From the NCBI GenBank assembly GCA_905250115.1, contig CAJNOI010000034.1:511390-575389 (forward strand): 64,000 bases of DNA, given 5' to 3'. The position numbers and the translations under genes were made by a program. The notes under the pieces are model-generated. The model saw only the letters and a list, made by a program, of their open reading frames with translations. It ran no database searches and was not told where the DNA came from. Below, piece by piece: positions 11,040 through 23,100 of the stretch. The stretch comes from Adineta steineri (taxonomy: Eukaryota; Rotifera; Eurotatoria; Adinetida; Adinetidae). Every line of letters begins with the position of its first letter. The stretch's first letter is position 1.

Positions 11040-12032
11040 ATGTCATCACCAACTCTGGCAACGATTCAAACTCAAATAATTCTCTATGCAAATTCAATTG
11101 TTGTTATTCTTGGTGATATCGGTAATATATTCATTACTATAATTTTTCTTCGACAACACCAAAATACATGTTCAATGTATTTAATTAGTGCAGCAATATT
11201 CAATACTTTTTATTTAACATTTAATCGTTTAGTACAAATATATCCGTTTTATTACCGGGATGGAACAATACGGGCATTTTTTCTATGTAAAATTCGTTCA
11301 TACCTTCCCACTGTTATTGGACAAATAGCTAAGACAATGGTTGTCTTTGCATGTATTGATCGATATCTAATTACAAGTGAACATGCAAATTTTCGTGCAT
11401 TTAGTACTCCAAAACGTGCCAAATATTTTATACTTTTTTCAATTATTTTTTGGACATTATTTGCGAGTCATATTGCAGTAATGTCAACAATCACTAATGG
11501 ACTGTGTGTTACATCTGGTACTTATTCAACAATTTTTAGCATTTTTGTTATAATATTTATTGGTTCCTTGCCACCTGTTACAATGGGTATATGTGTATAT
11601 TTAACTTATCGTAATATGAAACGAATACATGGTCGTATTCAACCAGTTATAAACACTATAAGTGATGGAAATAGTAATATTCGACAACGAGATCGAGATC
11701 TATTAATTATTGTCGTTAATGAAGTATTTCTTTATGTTTTAACAGCATCTCTATATCCATTAATTCTTGTAGAAACAATGATTACTACTTATACAATGTC
11801 AAATAAGAGTGCTCTACATTTACAAATTGAAACTTTTATACTTAATATTGCATATTTATTACTATTTGTGAATAGTGGTGTACCTTTTTATATTTATCTT
11901 TTTTTATCAAAATCATTTCGTCGAGATTTTAAACAATTATTCATATATATCTATCAGAAACTAACAAGACAAACACAAATTGTATCTCTTCGGAGAGCAT
12001 CTAGAACAATTGAAAGAAATACTCGAGTTTAA
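11040..12032 (+). CDS. Rhodopsin-like GPCR, tandem copy B
   Basis: Single exon, 330 residues from ATG 11040. An ATG at 11004 is in frame, but residues from 11040 on align with the start of copy A. It has the same seven-helix layout: TM1 GDIGNIFITIIF, TM3 FACIDRYLITS, TM4 IIFWTL, RQRDRD in the third inner loop, and SKSFRRDFKQ after TM7. The C-terminal tail is longer than in copy A and rich in Arg and Ser/Thr (VSLRRASRTIERNTRV), a plausible kinase and arrestin target. The two copies differ most in the second outer loop and TM7, consistent with diverging ligand use (inference). Confidence 0.87.
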   Translation: MSSPTLATIQTQIILYANSIVVILGDIGNIFITIIFLRQHQNTCSMYLISAAIFNTFYLTFNRLVQIYPFYYRDGTIRAFFLCKIRSYLPTVIGQIAKTMVVFACIDRYLITSEHANFRAFSTPKRAKYFILFSIIFWTLFASHIAVMSTITNGLCVTSGTYSTIFSIFVIIFIGSLPPVTMGICVYLTYRNMKRIHGRIQPVINTISDGNSNIRQRDRDLLIIVVNEVFLYVLTASLYPLILVETMITTYTMSNKSALHLQIETFILNIAYLLLFVNSGVPFYIYLFLSKSFRRDFKQLFIYIYQKLTRQTQIVSLRRASRTIERNTRV

Positions 12033-12769
12033 TGAATGTTCTTTGTATACATAATTGACTTTGAAATAATCAGAAAATTACTCATTCAAGATAAGAACAA
12101 TAAAACATATACATTAGAAAATATCTCTTTTTATATATACATAAAAGTGTTATCAAATTCATCTTTATTTTGAATTTCTTTTCTATTCATTATGTTGTTA
12201 ATAATAGCACATGAATAAACACTAGTATCGAAGCACACTGACGATTTGCCTATTATATTTGACGAGTTAATATTATTCTATCTAACAATCACGGGTACTT
12301 GCATACTCATATAATTTTAAATGGTAGAAGCACAGCACACTGAAGTCTCAAAAAAATATTGATGATTTTCGAGTACATAGAGGCATTGTCGACTTAATGT
12401 CAGTAATTGTCTAATGAAGTAACATTAAAAATGATTGATTGCCTTCATATAAAAATCTATCTAATTGAAACATCATTTGTAGATTAATTATTTTATAATT
12501 CTTTTTTTGTTTCGATATGGATGATAGTACGAAAAACTTTCTTTGTTAAGCAATATTTTCATTCTATTTTGCAAAAAAAAACATTCACTAAAATGATGAG
12601 ATCTGATTACATTTCATAGATAGTTTTTTTGTTGCTACTTCGATTAATTTGTTAATGTTGTGTTTATAAAAAATACTGAATATGATAATAAAAACTTCAA
12701 TTATATTGATACTAAAACTAAAATAAGCATGTATATATTTTTCGATTATTATCCTTTAAATTCATTTAT
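12033..12769. other. Intergenic, no gene seen
   Basis: 3' flanks of two convergent genes (GPCR copy B on plus, the unrecognised gene on minus). AATAAA-like signals are present (for example near 12100), but no coding pattern. Confidence 0.6.
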
Positions 12770-14447
12770 TTAGTCTGTCTGATTAATTTGACCAAGTTGT
12801 TGATTAACTTCATCAACATTATTTGAAATTCTTTCTAATTGTAAAACATTTTTAAGAAGTTGTATAATAACTGTATAATCTTCATTGAGACATAAAAGTT
12901 CTTCATTTTCTTGTGAAGATGATAAACCAGATGGATTATCTAAATATAGACAGTAATATAAAAAAAACTATATTTAAAAGAAAATCTTTCTACTTATTGT
13001 TTGATCATCATAGACGTTTGATTCTTCTTGTGATCTATTTGTTTCGTTATTATTAGATTGAATTTGTTCGTAATTATTAGTTAAACCTTGATATTCAGTA
13101 AATTGATCTAGAGACGAAAATTAAATTTAATTCTATAAAACTTTTATTATTCTACGATACTTTCAATCTCTGTAAGATAATTCTGTTTATTTAAAAATTG
13201 TTGAAATTCTGGATCAAATTGATAAGTAACTTCATAACATTCGGAATATGTATCACCATTTGGATGAACAACATATACTGTTTCATCATTATTATCATCA
13301 TGACTAGGAATTGATGATTGCATATCTGTTGATGAATCAAGATTATCTTTAGATATAAATGTATCAGTTTGAATGTTATTTGTTGATGAAATATCTTCTA
13401 AATCATGAGAATTTAATGGAAATCCTGGAATTGTACTATAACGATGTGTCGAGGAAGATTCGAAATCGAATAGAATTATTGGAATTTTAGGTTTAAGTTG
13501 TGTAGATTCTTGTTTAACTGAAGATTTAAGAAGTTTTATATTTTAAATAGAGCATTTACTTTACCTTCGTGATTGTTTTCATCATCTTTTGAATTAATAT
13601 CTGTTTGTGAATTTTCAATTGTGGCATCTTCGGAACTAGTTTGAATATGTATGATATTTGATGATGGTTGTTTTCGTTTAATTTTACAACATTTTTGTTT
13701 AATAGATAATATTTTTGGTGTAAGAAATTTCGATGTTAAATTTTGATTTTTAGTATTACTTTTTGGTGATGATGATGAAGGTATTTGAAAATCTTCTGTT
13801 ATTACTTCAACATCAGGAAGAGCTGGAATAATCATTATTTCATTAATATCTGTTGTTGTTGTTGTTCGTTTTGATTTACAATTAGTTGTAAGTGTCTGAC
13901 TGAGATTTTTTAAACCAATTGTTATACGTTTTGTATTTGTTAATCGTATATTTGATTCTGTTTGATTTACATTTGAATTATTAATCGTGTCTGTTGTATC
14001 TAAATTTGAAGGAAGACTATGATTACGAGAACCATTGAAAATAGGACAGATTGGAGCACGTCGTTTAAAACTTGTTTCTCGTTGACTTTCTCTTTCATTT
14101 AATTCATTAATATTAGTTGGACATGTTGAAATTGTAACTGATGGTGATGATGATGAATGACGAAAATTGGGTACACGAACAATTAAATCCGATATATTTT
14201 GTTTATCATGATGTTTTTCAATACGAATTATGGATCCTTGATAAATAGGTATTGATGGAGGTTTATGATTTTTAAAAGATGAAAGTGATTTTTGATGAAG
14301 ATTTTCAATTGATTGAGATAGTGTAGTTAATTCTTTTACACGAGGAACAGTAAGCTATATTAAAGATGTTTTATTTTTATTTTTCTATATTATAAAAATG
14401 AAACTTACAATCATAGATATCATACGATTATCAAGTAGCACAGCCAT
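12770..14447 (-). CDS. Unrecognised low-complexity protein, five exons
   Basis: Exons 14447-14409, 14354-13565, 13517-13161, 13107-12994 and 12939-12770 join in frame to 489 residues. Introns are 47-54 bases with GTAAGT, GTAAAG, GTATCG and GTAGAA donors. No domain is recognised. The protein starts MAVLLDNRMISMI with a short possible helix (RVKELTTLSQSIENLHQ). A Ser/Thr/Asn-rich stretch with basic patches follows (KQKCCKIKRK), then an acidic Ser/Asp part. A C-terminal amphipathic helix (IIQLLKNVLQLERISNNVDE) could form a coiled coil. The basic patches would fit a nuclear protein, but that is a guess. The PDZ-protein gene lies upstream on the same strand. Confidence 0.7.
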
Positions 14448-14895
14448 TGCTACTGATTGAAAAATAACAAGAATAAAAAAATGAAAGCTTCGATCTCTAC
14501 AATAACAACAACAACACTACAATGATTGTTATTTTAGGTTCGAAACAAGGACAATTAGCTTTTTCTTCTTTTTCATTTTATTTCATTATCAGTGTATAGC
14601 ATCTGTTAGTTTCTAACAAAAACAGAAAACTACTCAAATTACATATAATAATAAAAAGAAAAACCTTCAAATTTGTTTTTCTAATCGATACTTGAACTAA
14701 AATAATTAATTTTTAGTCATCGCTTATCTTGTTTTACACATTGTTTTTCTTTTTCATGTATAGATTTTATTAGCCTTATATTATATTACAGTGAACATCA
14801 ATCATAAAATACAAAAGAAAGAAAAAGAAAGAAAAGAAGTAAAAATAGAAAAAACACATATAAAGATAAGAAAGAATTCTTTGTTTTAATTTTTA

Positions 14896-17800
14896 TTAAA
14901 TAAGTACTGCTTCATTAATAACTGTAAATTCTAAATGATTTTTAGTTAAACCTTGTTTAATAAGTATAAGAACATCACCAAATTCAATATTTTCAACATT
15001 AATACCATTAACATTTACAATACGATCATTTTTACGTAAACCAATTCGTGAACCTGGAGATGATGGTTCAACATCACGAATACGATGATTTAAACGTGTT
15101 TCAGCATCTGTTGATATAACAATTCCAAGACCATGATAAGAATCTGTACGTTGTAAAGTATAATGACGAAGTGATAGATCAGGATTTTCAACAGGAATTG
15201 TTGTATTAAGAGGTTCTAGAATAATATAAAACTAAATTCAATTTTTGTCCCATTAAAAATAAACTTTTCATGAAAATTAGCAAAATACTTTTGATTTTGT
15301 CAATGAAACATTGAAAATTTTCGGGTTCTTTTTTTTCTCAACTTACCTTTATATGTCATTGACTAATATGTAAAACTACTGATCGTATATTATTCATAAC
15401 ATATTCTAATAATCGTATTTTTTATGTAGATTAAAAAAGCATTCAGGTAAAAAAAAATTTAAGCTTGTCAGGCGTAAAGATATGTAAGCATTTGCTGTTA
15501 GAAAAGTAGTCTTTTTAGACTGATATATGTATTAAAATATAGATATACGTATGAAATAAAAATTTACAAATATTCCTCCAAAAAAAGAAAACATGATGAT
15601 AATTTGTTCGTTTAAAAAAAATAGTTGTTTAATGTTAAAAGTCTACTGTATTGTTACCCTGTATATATCCAGTATCTTTATATGAATGAATCGATTGATC
15701 ATAGATACTATCTCGTTCAGCAGTTGTTAATGGTCGTGTTAAAGTTGAATTAAGATTATCTATTAAAATAAAAAGAAAGTTTTCTTTTAGATATACAAAA
15801 TATATAGATATTTGATTTTCGTACCAGAATATCGACTACTTGAATAGTATCGTGTATCATATGAATATTGTTGAGTTTGGTTATATCCATATGTATATTG
15901 ATATTTTTCATCTTTTTTATCATTTTGTTTATTTATTTCTTGTTCATAAATTTTTGAAGTATATGGCAGTTCAGTTGAAGTTTTTATTGGTACAATTTGA
16001 TGATCATTGTTTGTAGGTTCAATAAATATTGATGTTGAAGATGTTTTACGAGTTTTATTATTATCATCATCACTATCACGAACACTCCATGTTCGAAGTT
16101 CACCACCATTTGTAAGATTATTTTTATTTTTCGTATAGATTGTTGCTGAACTACGATATGTTACTGGAATTTCTGATGAAGTATGATGTGATGTTCGAGA
16201 TGGTGATCGTAAATCATCAAGATCAACATAGATAACACTAACATCTGGATGTACAGAAGGTTTTGGTGGTGTTAATGGTCGAATATAACCATCAGAAGGA
16301 GAAGGGGATCGTGGATATTTTGTTGTATTAGGAGACCATTGATTATAATCATTATAAGTTTCAGTTGATGTTTCAAAGCGATTTGTTGATTGTGATGGAT
16401 TTTTTGTTATGATTGATGGATGTTCACGATAATAGTTATGATTTGGATGTATATGATGTTCAACAATCGCACTTAATCCAGGATATGTACTAGCTAAAAG
16501 AAAAAAAGAAAATTTTTTTTTGTATTAAAATAAATTCAAGTAATAATTTACTATTATATTGAATTGGTCTCGATGATATTGAATTACCATTATGTATACT
16601 TTCTGTGTCAGGCACTGAAGTATATGTGCCTATATATGGTTGATTTAATTTGTTAATCGTCGATGTTGAATTATATGGATCATTATAATGAAATGGTAAA
16701 TTAGTTTGTTTTGGTTCTCGTTTAGTTGTATTGACACCTAGAGGTACTAATGGTGTATGTAATTTTGGTATATCAACATCTATTGGTGGTGGTATTGTTG
16801 AACGTATCTCACTATTATTGAGAGATGAAGTTGATGTACCTTTCCATTGATTTGAATTCGTTGTAAAAGTTAGTGATGAAGGAAGAGTAGAAGAAGTTTG
16901 AGGAAGTATTGGAGTGTTTTCGGCTAAACTGTGTAGAGCACTATCAATTTTACGATGTTGTGGTGGTGGTGTAGGAATGATATTAATGTCTGATATTGTT
17001 CGTGTTGGTATAGAAGTATCATGATGATGATTGGAATATTCAAAATTTGTATAAGGTAAACGTTGATGATTTGGTGATGGTGAATGACGATAATCTGATA
17101 TATATGGCTGTGTTACCACATCAACATTAGGTAGATCAACCTAAAAACAAAGAAAAAAAATAACTTGAATAATTATATATATTCTTATAATTTGTATTAA
17201 ACAAACAGATCAAATGTTTTTTTTGTCAACTCTCAACTAATCTTTCTCTCTATCTGATTAATTGTTTTATTCGTGTAAATGTCATGTCAAAAGGGCAATA
17301 TTGGTGAATCAAAAGACAATGACAAATAGGATATCTTTTGACAAACAATGAATTATTAATAGTGAATATGATTCATAGAAATGAAAGATAATCCTGATAA
17401 TACGAAAAAAAAACTGATTCATCAATCTATAATTTTACCTGTTGAGATGATTTTGAAGTATCAATAATGGTAAAATCACGAAAACCTTTTGTTGGTGTTT
17501 CATAACTTGATGATGATAGAGTTCGTCCAGTACCACCATGTGCAAGTTCTGGTGTTCGTGGAACAAAATTATGACCACGTATTGATGTTTGATTTTCTGG
17601 GACATAAACTGGATTAGAAATTTCTACCATTGGTATTGCATTCTTCTTAGATTTTCGACTATTTTTTGGTTTCTTTGTACTACTTATTGTGTCTGATGGT
17701 GCCTTCGGTTTTTTCTTTCCAAATGGCCATTCAACAATAGGTGCACGAAGATGAGGTGCTTCCGTAGATGCACGTAATGGTTCAGGTGATGGAGATCTTT

Positions 17801-18041
17801 GACGTGATCGTGGTAATGGCGGTGGTGGTGTAAGTGGTGTTCGAGGTGGTAGAAAATCATCATTACTAATCGTACGATTAGGTGAAGCTGAATTCTTTCG
17901 AAATAAATTTCGAAATTTACCACTTAAACTTCGATGATTTGTATTACGTTGTGAATTCGTTCCAATATCTTCATTTCTTGTTGGAGTACGACGTGTTTGA
18001 GTAGCCGTAGAATTTCTGTCAGTAAATACAGTTGCGGACAT
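14896..18041 (-). CDS. PDZ-domain scaffold-like protein with long disordered N terminus
   Basis: Five exons (18041-17439, 17140-16552, 16493-15825, 15759-15658, 15215-14896) join in frame to 760 residues. About the first 655 residues are Pro/Ser/Thr-rich and lack a fold. They hold basic stretches (LSGKFRNLFRKNSASP, KKPKNSRKSKK), proline runs (RTPLTPPPPLPRSRQRSPSP) that could bind SH3 or WW domains, and a Tyr-rich segment. The last ~100 residues form a PDZ domain: the carboxylate-binding loop as YHGLGIVIS, then IRDVEPSSPGSRIGLRKNDR, IVNVNGINVE and a closing LEFTVI strand. PDZ domains bind C-terminal peptides of membrane proteins at cell cortex or junctions. The exact orthologue is not recognised. 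The internal introns have typical local signals; the last (15216-15657) is longer than usual. Confidence 0.85.
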
Positions 18042-20120
18042 TTTTAATATATAAATAATACTTTTTCACCTATTATAATGAATAAAACTAGAAATGATTA
18101 ACATAGATGTGTATCTTTATATACTTCTATTACTCACACTTGGATGAAAAATTCTATATATATATTATGCATACAATTAGACACGCGTAAGCACTTTTTT
18201 TTTGTCGCTCAGGTTAAGTGATTTGCTAACATAATGATGACAAAATGGCGTCGTTCTTATTTTTTTTTAAGTCTTATGTCGTATTTACTCTATGAAAGAT
18301 TTCTTCACATAACCTCTTCTTTTCTCTCTCTCGTTCTCTCTTCTGTTCTTATATATGTATGAATATTTACGACTCAAGAAAAAAAAAAAAGAAAAAGAAG
18401 GTACAAAAAAACGGAAGCAAATATTAAAAAAGAAAGTTGATAATATACGATTCTTCTACTAAAGAAAAAGATCGTACTAATGAAAAATTTCAACAATATG
18501 TCATTCTATATATAGATAGGGATGAATCACCTTTTGATAAATTATAATCCCCCGATGTTTCATTTCGTATACATAAGTATATTGTTTATTCATTCTGCTT
18601 TACAGTGAAATATTTACGATAGTAAGATTCGTTGTATTGCTATGCAAATTGTTTTTTTTCTCTTCTTTGGCCTTCCCACAACATTCTTCTTCTTCGTCTT
18701 TTAGTATGAATCAATACCTATTTGAAGATTCTGACAATCAGTTTCATTTTTATTACCTCCTACTGTTATAATAAGTTTTATAAACTTAAAATAAAATGTA
18801 TCGAATTAGATTGGAATAGAAAAAAAAAGAAAACGAGAGAGAATATATGTAAACGGTTTTGAATTACTCTTTTCTCGGTATCAAGCATGTTGATAATAAA
18901 AAGGTATTAGTATATGTCTTTACTATTCATATGAGTATTCTATGTATTATTTCGTTTTCTTTTTACTACGATAACAATCTTTTACAACATAAATTCTATC
19001 GTAATGACTGTTGTATATATAAATCAAGTAAACTACACATATATAAAAATAACGAAATTTTCTTTTAATCTTAAAAGAAGAAATTTAATCGTGTTGATTT
19101 AGTTTATACTTCATTTTCGAGACATATACGACTATGTTTTGTACAATAAAGAAAGTAAAGAAAGAACTCATGATAACGAATAACTATTGATTAAACTCGA
19201 TATACATATAATTTTTCAGCGTATTAATTCCATATGACTGATTACAGACGATAGTTGTAAAATAAAAAATCCTTCAATATTATTCATGTGTATATAGTTC
19301 AAGGCAATTCATTACAAGAAAAAAAAATGGAGTCAAGCAGAACGAAATTGTGGATTAGTATATTCGACATTCGTACTAACCGAAAAAAGAAATATATATT
19401 CAATTCATTGAAGTACTTCAATTCATAGGTCAATATACAATTGAATTAAAAGGAAAAAAATATTTACTTTTCAAGCATTCGTATTTATTGCACTAGAGTT
19501 AAGTTTCTTTTTTTTATAATCTACTTATTCATTAACATCAAGTATAGAAGAAATTTTTGTTATTTTTGTGACATTTGAAAAGATCAAAAAGTAAAAGAAA
19601 AATAATTTAAATCGTCGTTATATATTTATTAAAAAGAAAATAAATATTATTGCTTAGCGTCTATAAAAAAAAAAGAAAAAATTTCATAAGTATTCAATAT
19701 GGAATATGATACGATATCATCAAATAACGCAGCCTTTAATATGAAACTACTTGATTAATCACACCGTTATAGCATAATCAAAGAAGTATTTGCCTATTAT
19801 AGTGTTGTCTATACAACGGATATTTGTTTAAACAGATTAGTTTTATTGATAAGAAAAATATTGAAGTTTTTTTTTATTTTGTCTTGAAAAAATAAACTTC
19901 AGACAATTTCTCTATCAACAAAATTTTATGTGAGTAAGATCTATTCGTGAGAATTATTCTGGGTTTCTTTTTTTGCTAGCATCAATACAAAATAAATAAC
20001 AAGCGAAGTTTTTGCTTCAAAAACACTTGTAAAATAATTAAAATTCATGTACTTAAATTGTATATTAATATATTTATTACGTAGGAAAAAAAAACAGTAA
20101 TTGTTATTTTATGAATAATA
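18042..20120. other. Intergenic, no gene seen
   Basis: Upstream region of the PDZ gene and 3' flank of androglobin. It is very AT-rich with many A or T homopolymers. The 18859-19068 open frame starts at TTG-like context and has no coding character. Confidence 0.55.
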
Positions 20121-23100
20121 TTATTTTTTTGTCTTAGTCGTTATAACTGGTTTTGGTTTGATTAAATTTTCTTCTTTTTCAGTTATTTGTTGAATACGTT
20201 TTTGTTCAAGTTCAAGAAATCGTTGTCGAAATGCTTCATGTGATTCATTCATAGTACGACGTGTTTGATCAATTTTAGCTTGTAAATTAGAATATTCTTC
20301 TATTTGACGAAGTTTTTCTTTGTGACGATTATTTTGATCATCTTCACGATTTAAACGAATTTCATTTATCGATTTGGAATATTCACTGAAAAGATTTTGA
20401 CGACGTTCGAAATTTTTTTGTTCAAAGAATGAATCTGATATAATTGGTTCGTTTGAAAATAATTTCTGTCTAAAAGAAAAGGATAATTATATTTTTTTTG
20501 CTATAAATTAAATTACTTCAGAAAAGGTTTAATATCCAATAATGGTAAAGTAATTTTAGGTTTATTTTGTGGAGGTTCATTGAGAAGAGGTTCATCAATT
20601 TGTGGTTTTGATGGTAATACTATTGGTATTAATTCAGTTATTTTCTGTATATCATCTTTAATAGATCCTTTTTTTATTGTTAAAGAATTTTTCTTTGAAT
20701 GTGAAATCTGTTTAATAGTTTGCTGTTGTTCAATTATTGGAGCAGTATGCGTTCGAATTGTTTCTTCATCAGTATGAATCGCAGGTAGAATTTTTGTATC
20801 ATCAATTACATTAGGTAAAGGTTGTTCATCATTTTTCACTTGTAAAGAATCAAGAAATTTTTGTCTTGTACGCATAGCTTTTTCAGCTCGTCCAACTTGT
20901 ACTGTTTCCCATGCTTTTTTTATATTCATAAACTCGTCATTTCGTTCAGTATCTTTTTTAATAGTTAATTCTTCCTAATAGAAAAAATGAAGATTATCAT
21001 TTTTTTAAATTTATAAATTTCCTACCGATTTATCTCCATCGGATATGACTTGTAATATCCAATGAGGTTTACTTTTATCAATTATTTTGTCTGTATTTAT
21101 TTTTGCGGTACTTGGTAGAACTGTAGTTGTTGTATTAGTTTTAACAGCTGGCGTATCTTTACCTCGATTTTTGCCAGTTGTTGATGGTGTACTAGGATTT
21201 GTTTGTCCTGTTTTTTTAGTTGTTGGTGGCGTATTAGATGGTACTACCTCAATTTTAATTGGTGACGGTGGTCGATTAAAAACTATTTTTGAAAAATAAA
21301 TAGAAAGTTTTAAATAACCAAATTTTTTATCTACCTTTTAATTCATTTTTTTCTTGTTCTTTAAGTTGTTCAACGAATTGCCATTGAGTTGGTGTTAATG
21401 GCCATGATTGACGAAGAAGTGTTACTTGAATAATATATTTATGATTCTAGAAGATGCATTAGAAAAAACATTTTAGTTAAATAAATCATTTTACTTTTTC
21501 TTCAACATTTCCTGGTAGAAATTCTATTCGACTCTCTGATCTCTAAATATTATAATAATAGAAGATTTTTCAAACAAAAAAATATATATATATTTATAAT
21601 ACATCTAAAGTTACAGATTTTTCTTTCTCTAATCGAGTATTACTATTCACTGTTGATAAATCACTGATACTTCCTCGATCTTTTTTCCGTATTCCTAAAT
21701 TGATAAAAGAATAATCGGTAAAATATCATAATTAAAAATTTCAACCTCCTCCTCCTCCTGTTCTTGATGTTGGTCTCGATGGTGGTTGTGGTTGTAGTTG
21801 TTGTTGTTGTTGTTGCTGTTGTACAATATGCGTAACATGACGCATAAATAATATTGCTGGTAAAACAAGACAACCTTTTCCTTCAATACTAACAATTTCT
21901 TCATCATTATCGAAAACAGTTAAACGCAGTAGAACATCAGATTTCGATGTATTAAAATGAATACTAGCTAAATGAAAATTTCGACCAGTTTGATTAATAT
22001 CTTCAGCAAAAATTACACGATATCTAAATAAAAATATTTTTTATAGAATTTGACCATTGACGAATGAGTAGGGGTTTGTTGGCGAAAGTACAGTGCGTTT
22101 TCGCCAACTGTAATGACACTGGTGAAAATCTTATTGGAAAAATTCTGGAATCCCTAAAAGTTTCTTCAAATAAAATTACTTATTCTAACCTGCATATAAT
22201 TTGTTCTCTATTTGGTATATAATAATCCATAATTTCCTTTGTAGTAAATATCGATGTTAATTGATCGTTACGTATTTCAGGTAATTGTGTATATGATGTT
22301 ATTAAACGAAGACGAAAACGACCATTTGATATTGATTGATCTTGTGATATTCCTTCAGCAAAGAATGTATAACCATTCTATTAACTTATGTATACATGAG
22401 AAAAAAAACTTATTCCTTTTTGAAAGAAAATAATTTACTTGATTTTTAGTAAATATACTTGGTGCTAATCGATTGAATACAAGTGACATTTCTTCATATG
22501 TATCATTATTAATAACACGTAAAATAGAATTTGATAAATGTGAATGAAATTTAGCAACAATTGTATTTTCTGTAGTAGCATGAAATATTTCTCTAAAATA
22601 TAAAGTTTTGTATTAATAAATAGAATTCAATTTTGTTGTTATTTATTATACCGAAAGAGAACAAACCAAGTATTTGCCGGTTGTTCTTGATATGTTCCAT
22701 TATAATCTCGATAATTTATCATATTCCAATCATCATTACGAAATGAAAAACATTGAGTTAATTGTGGTTTAATCGATAGAAAACTCCTTCGTACAAAAAT
22801 AAATAATATCAAAAAAATTCAAATAAAAATTTACTTAAAAAGTATTGAAGCTGATTTCATTGAATCAAGTTTTAATATTGACATAGTTGATTGTAATAGA
22901 CGTTGAATAAATAAATTTTTCTCCGTACCAACTGTACGCGCTTGCATCATACGACGTTGTAAATATCCTCGGATACATTTTTGAATATTAGTAATCGAGT
23001 GCATTTCATTTATACTTAATTCACGAGTCAATATATCAGATATTGTTTCTTATAAAAAAATTTAAGAAAATTATATTATTTAGCATTATATTTTAGAAAT

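Noticed and set aside
17684..17923. His-rich minus-strand frame
   Set aside because: It is the shifted-frame shadow of the PDZ gene's first exon.
21661..21907. Poly-Thr and poly-Asn frames on the minus strand
   Set aside because: They are out-of-frame readings of the androglobin poly-Gln run.
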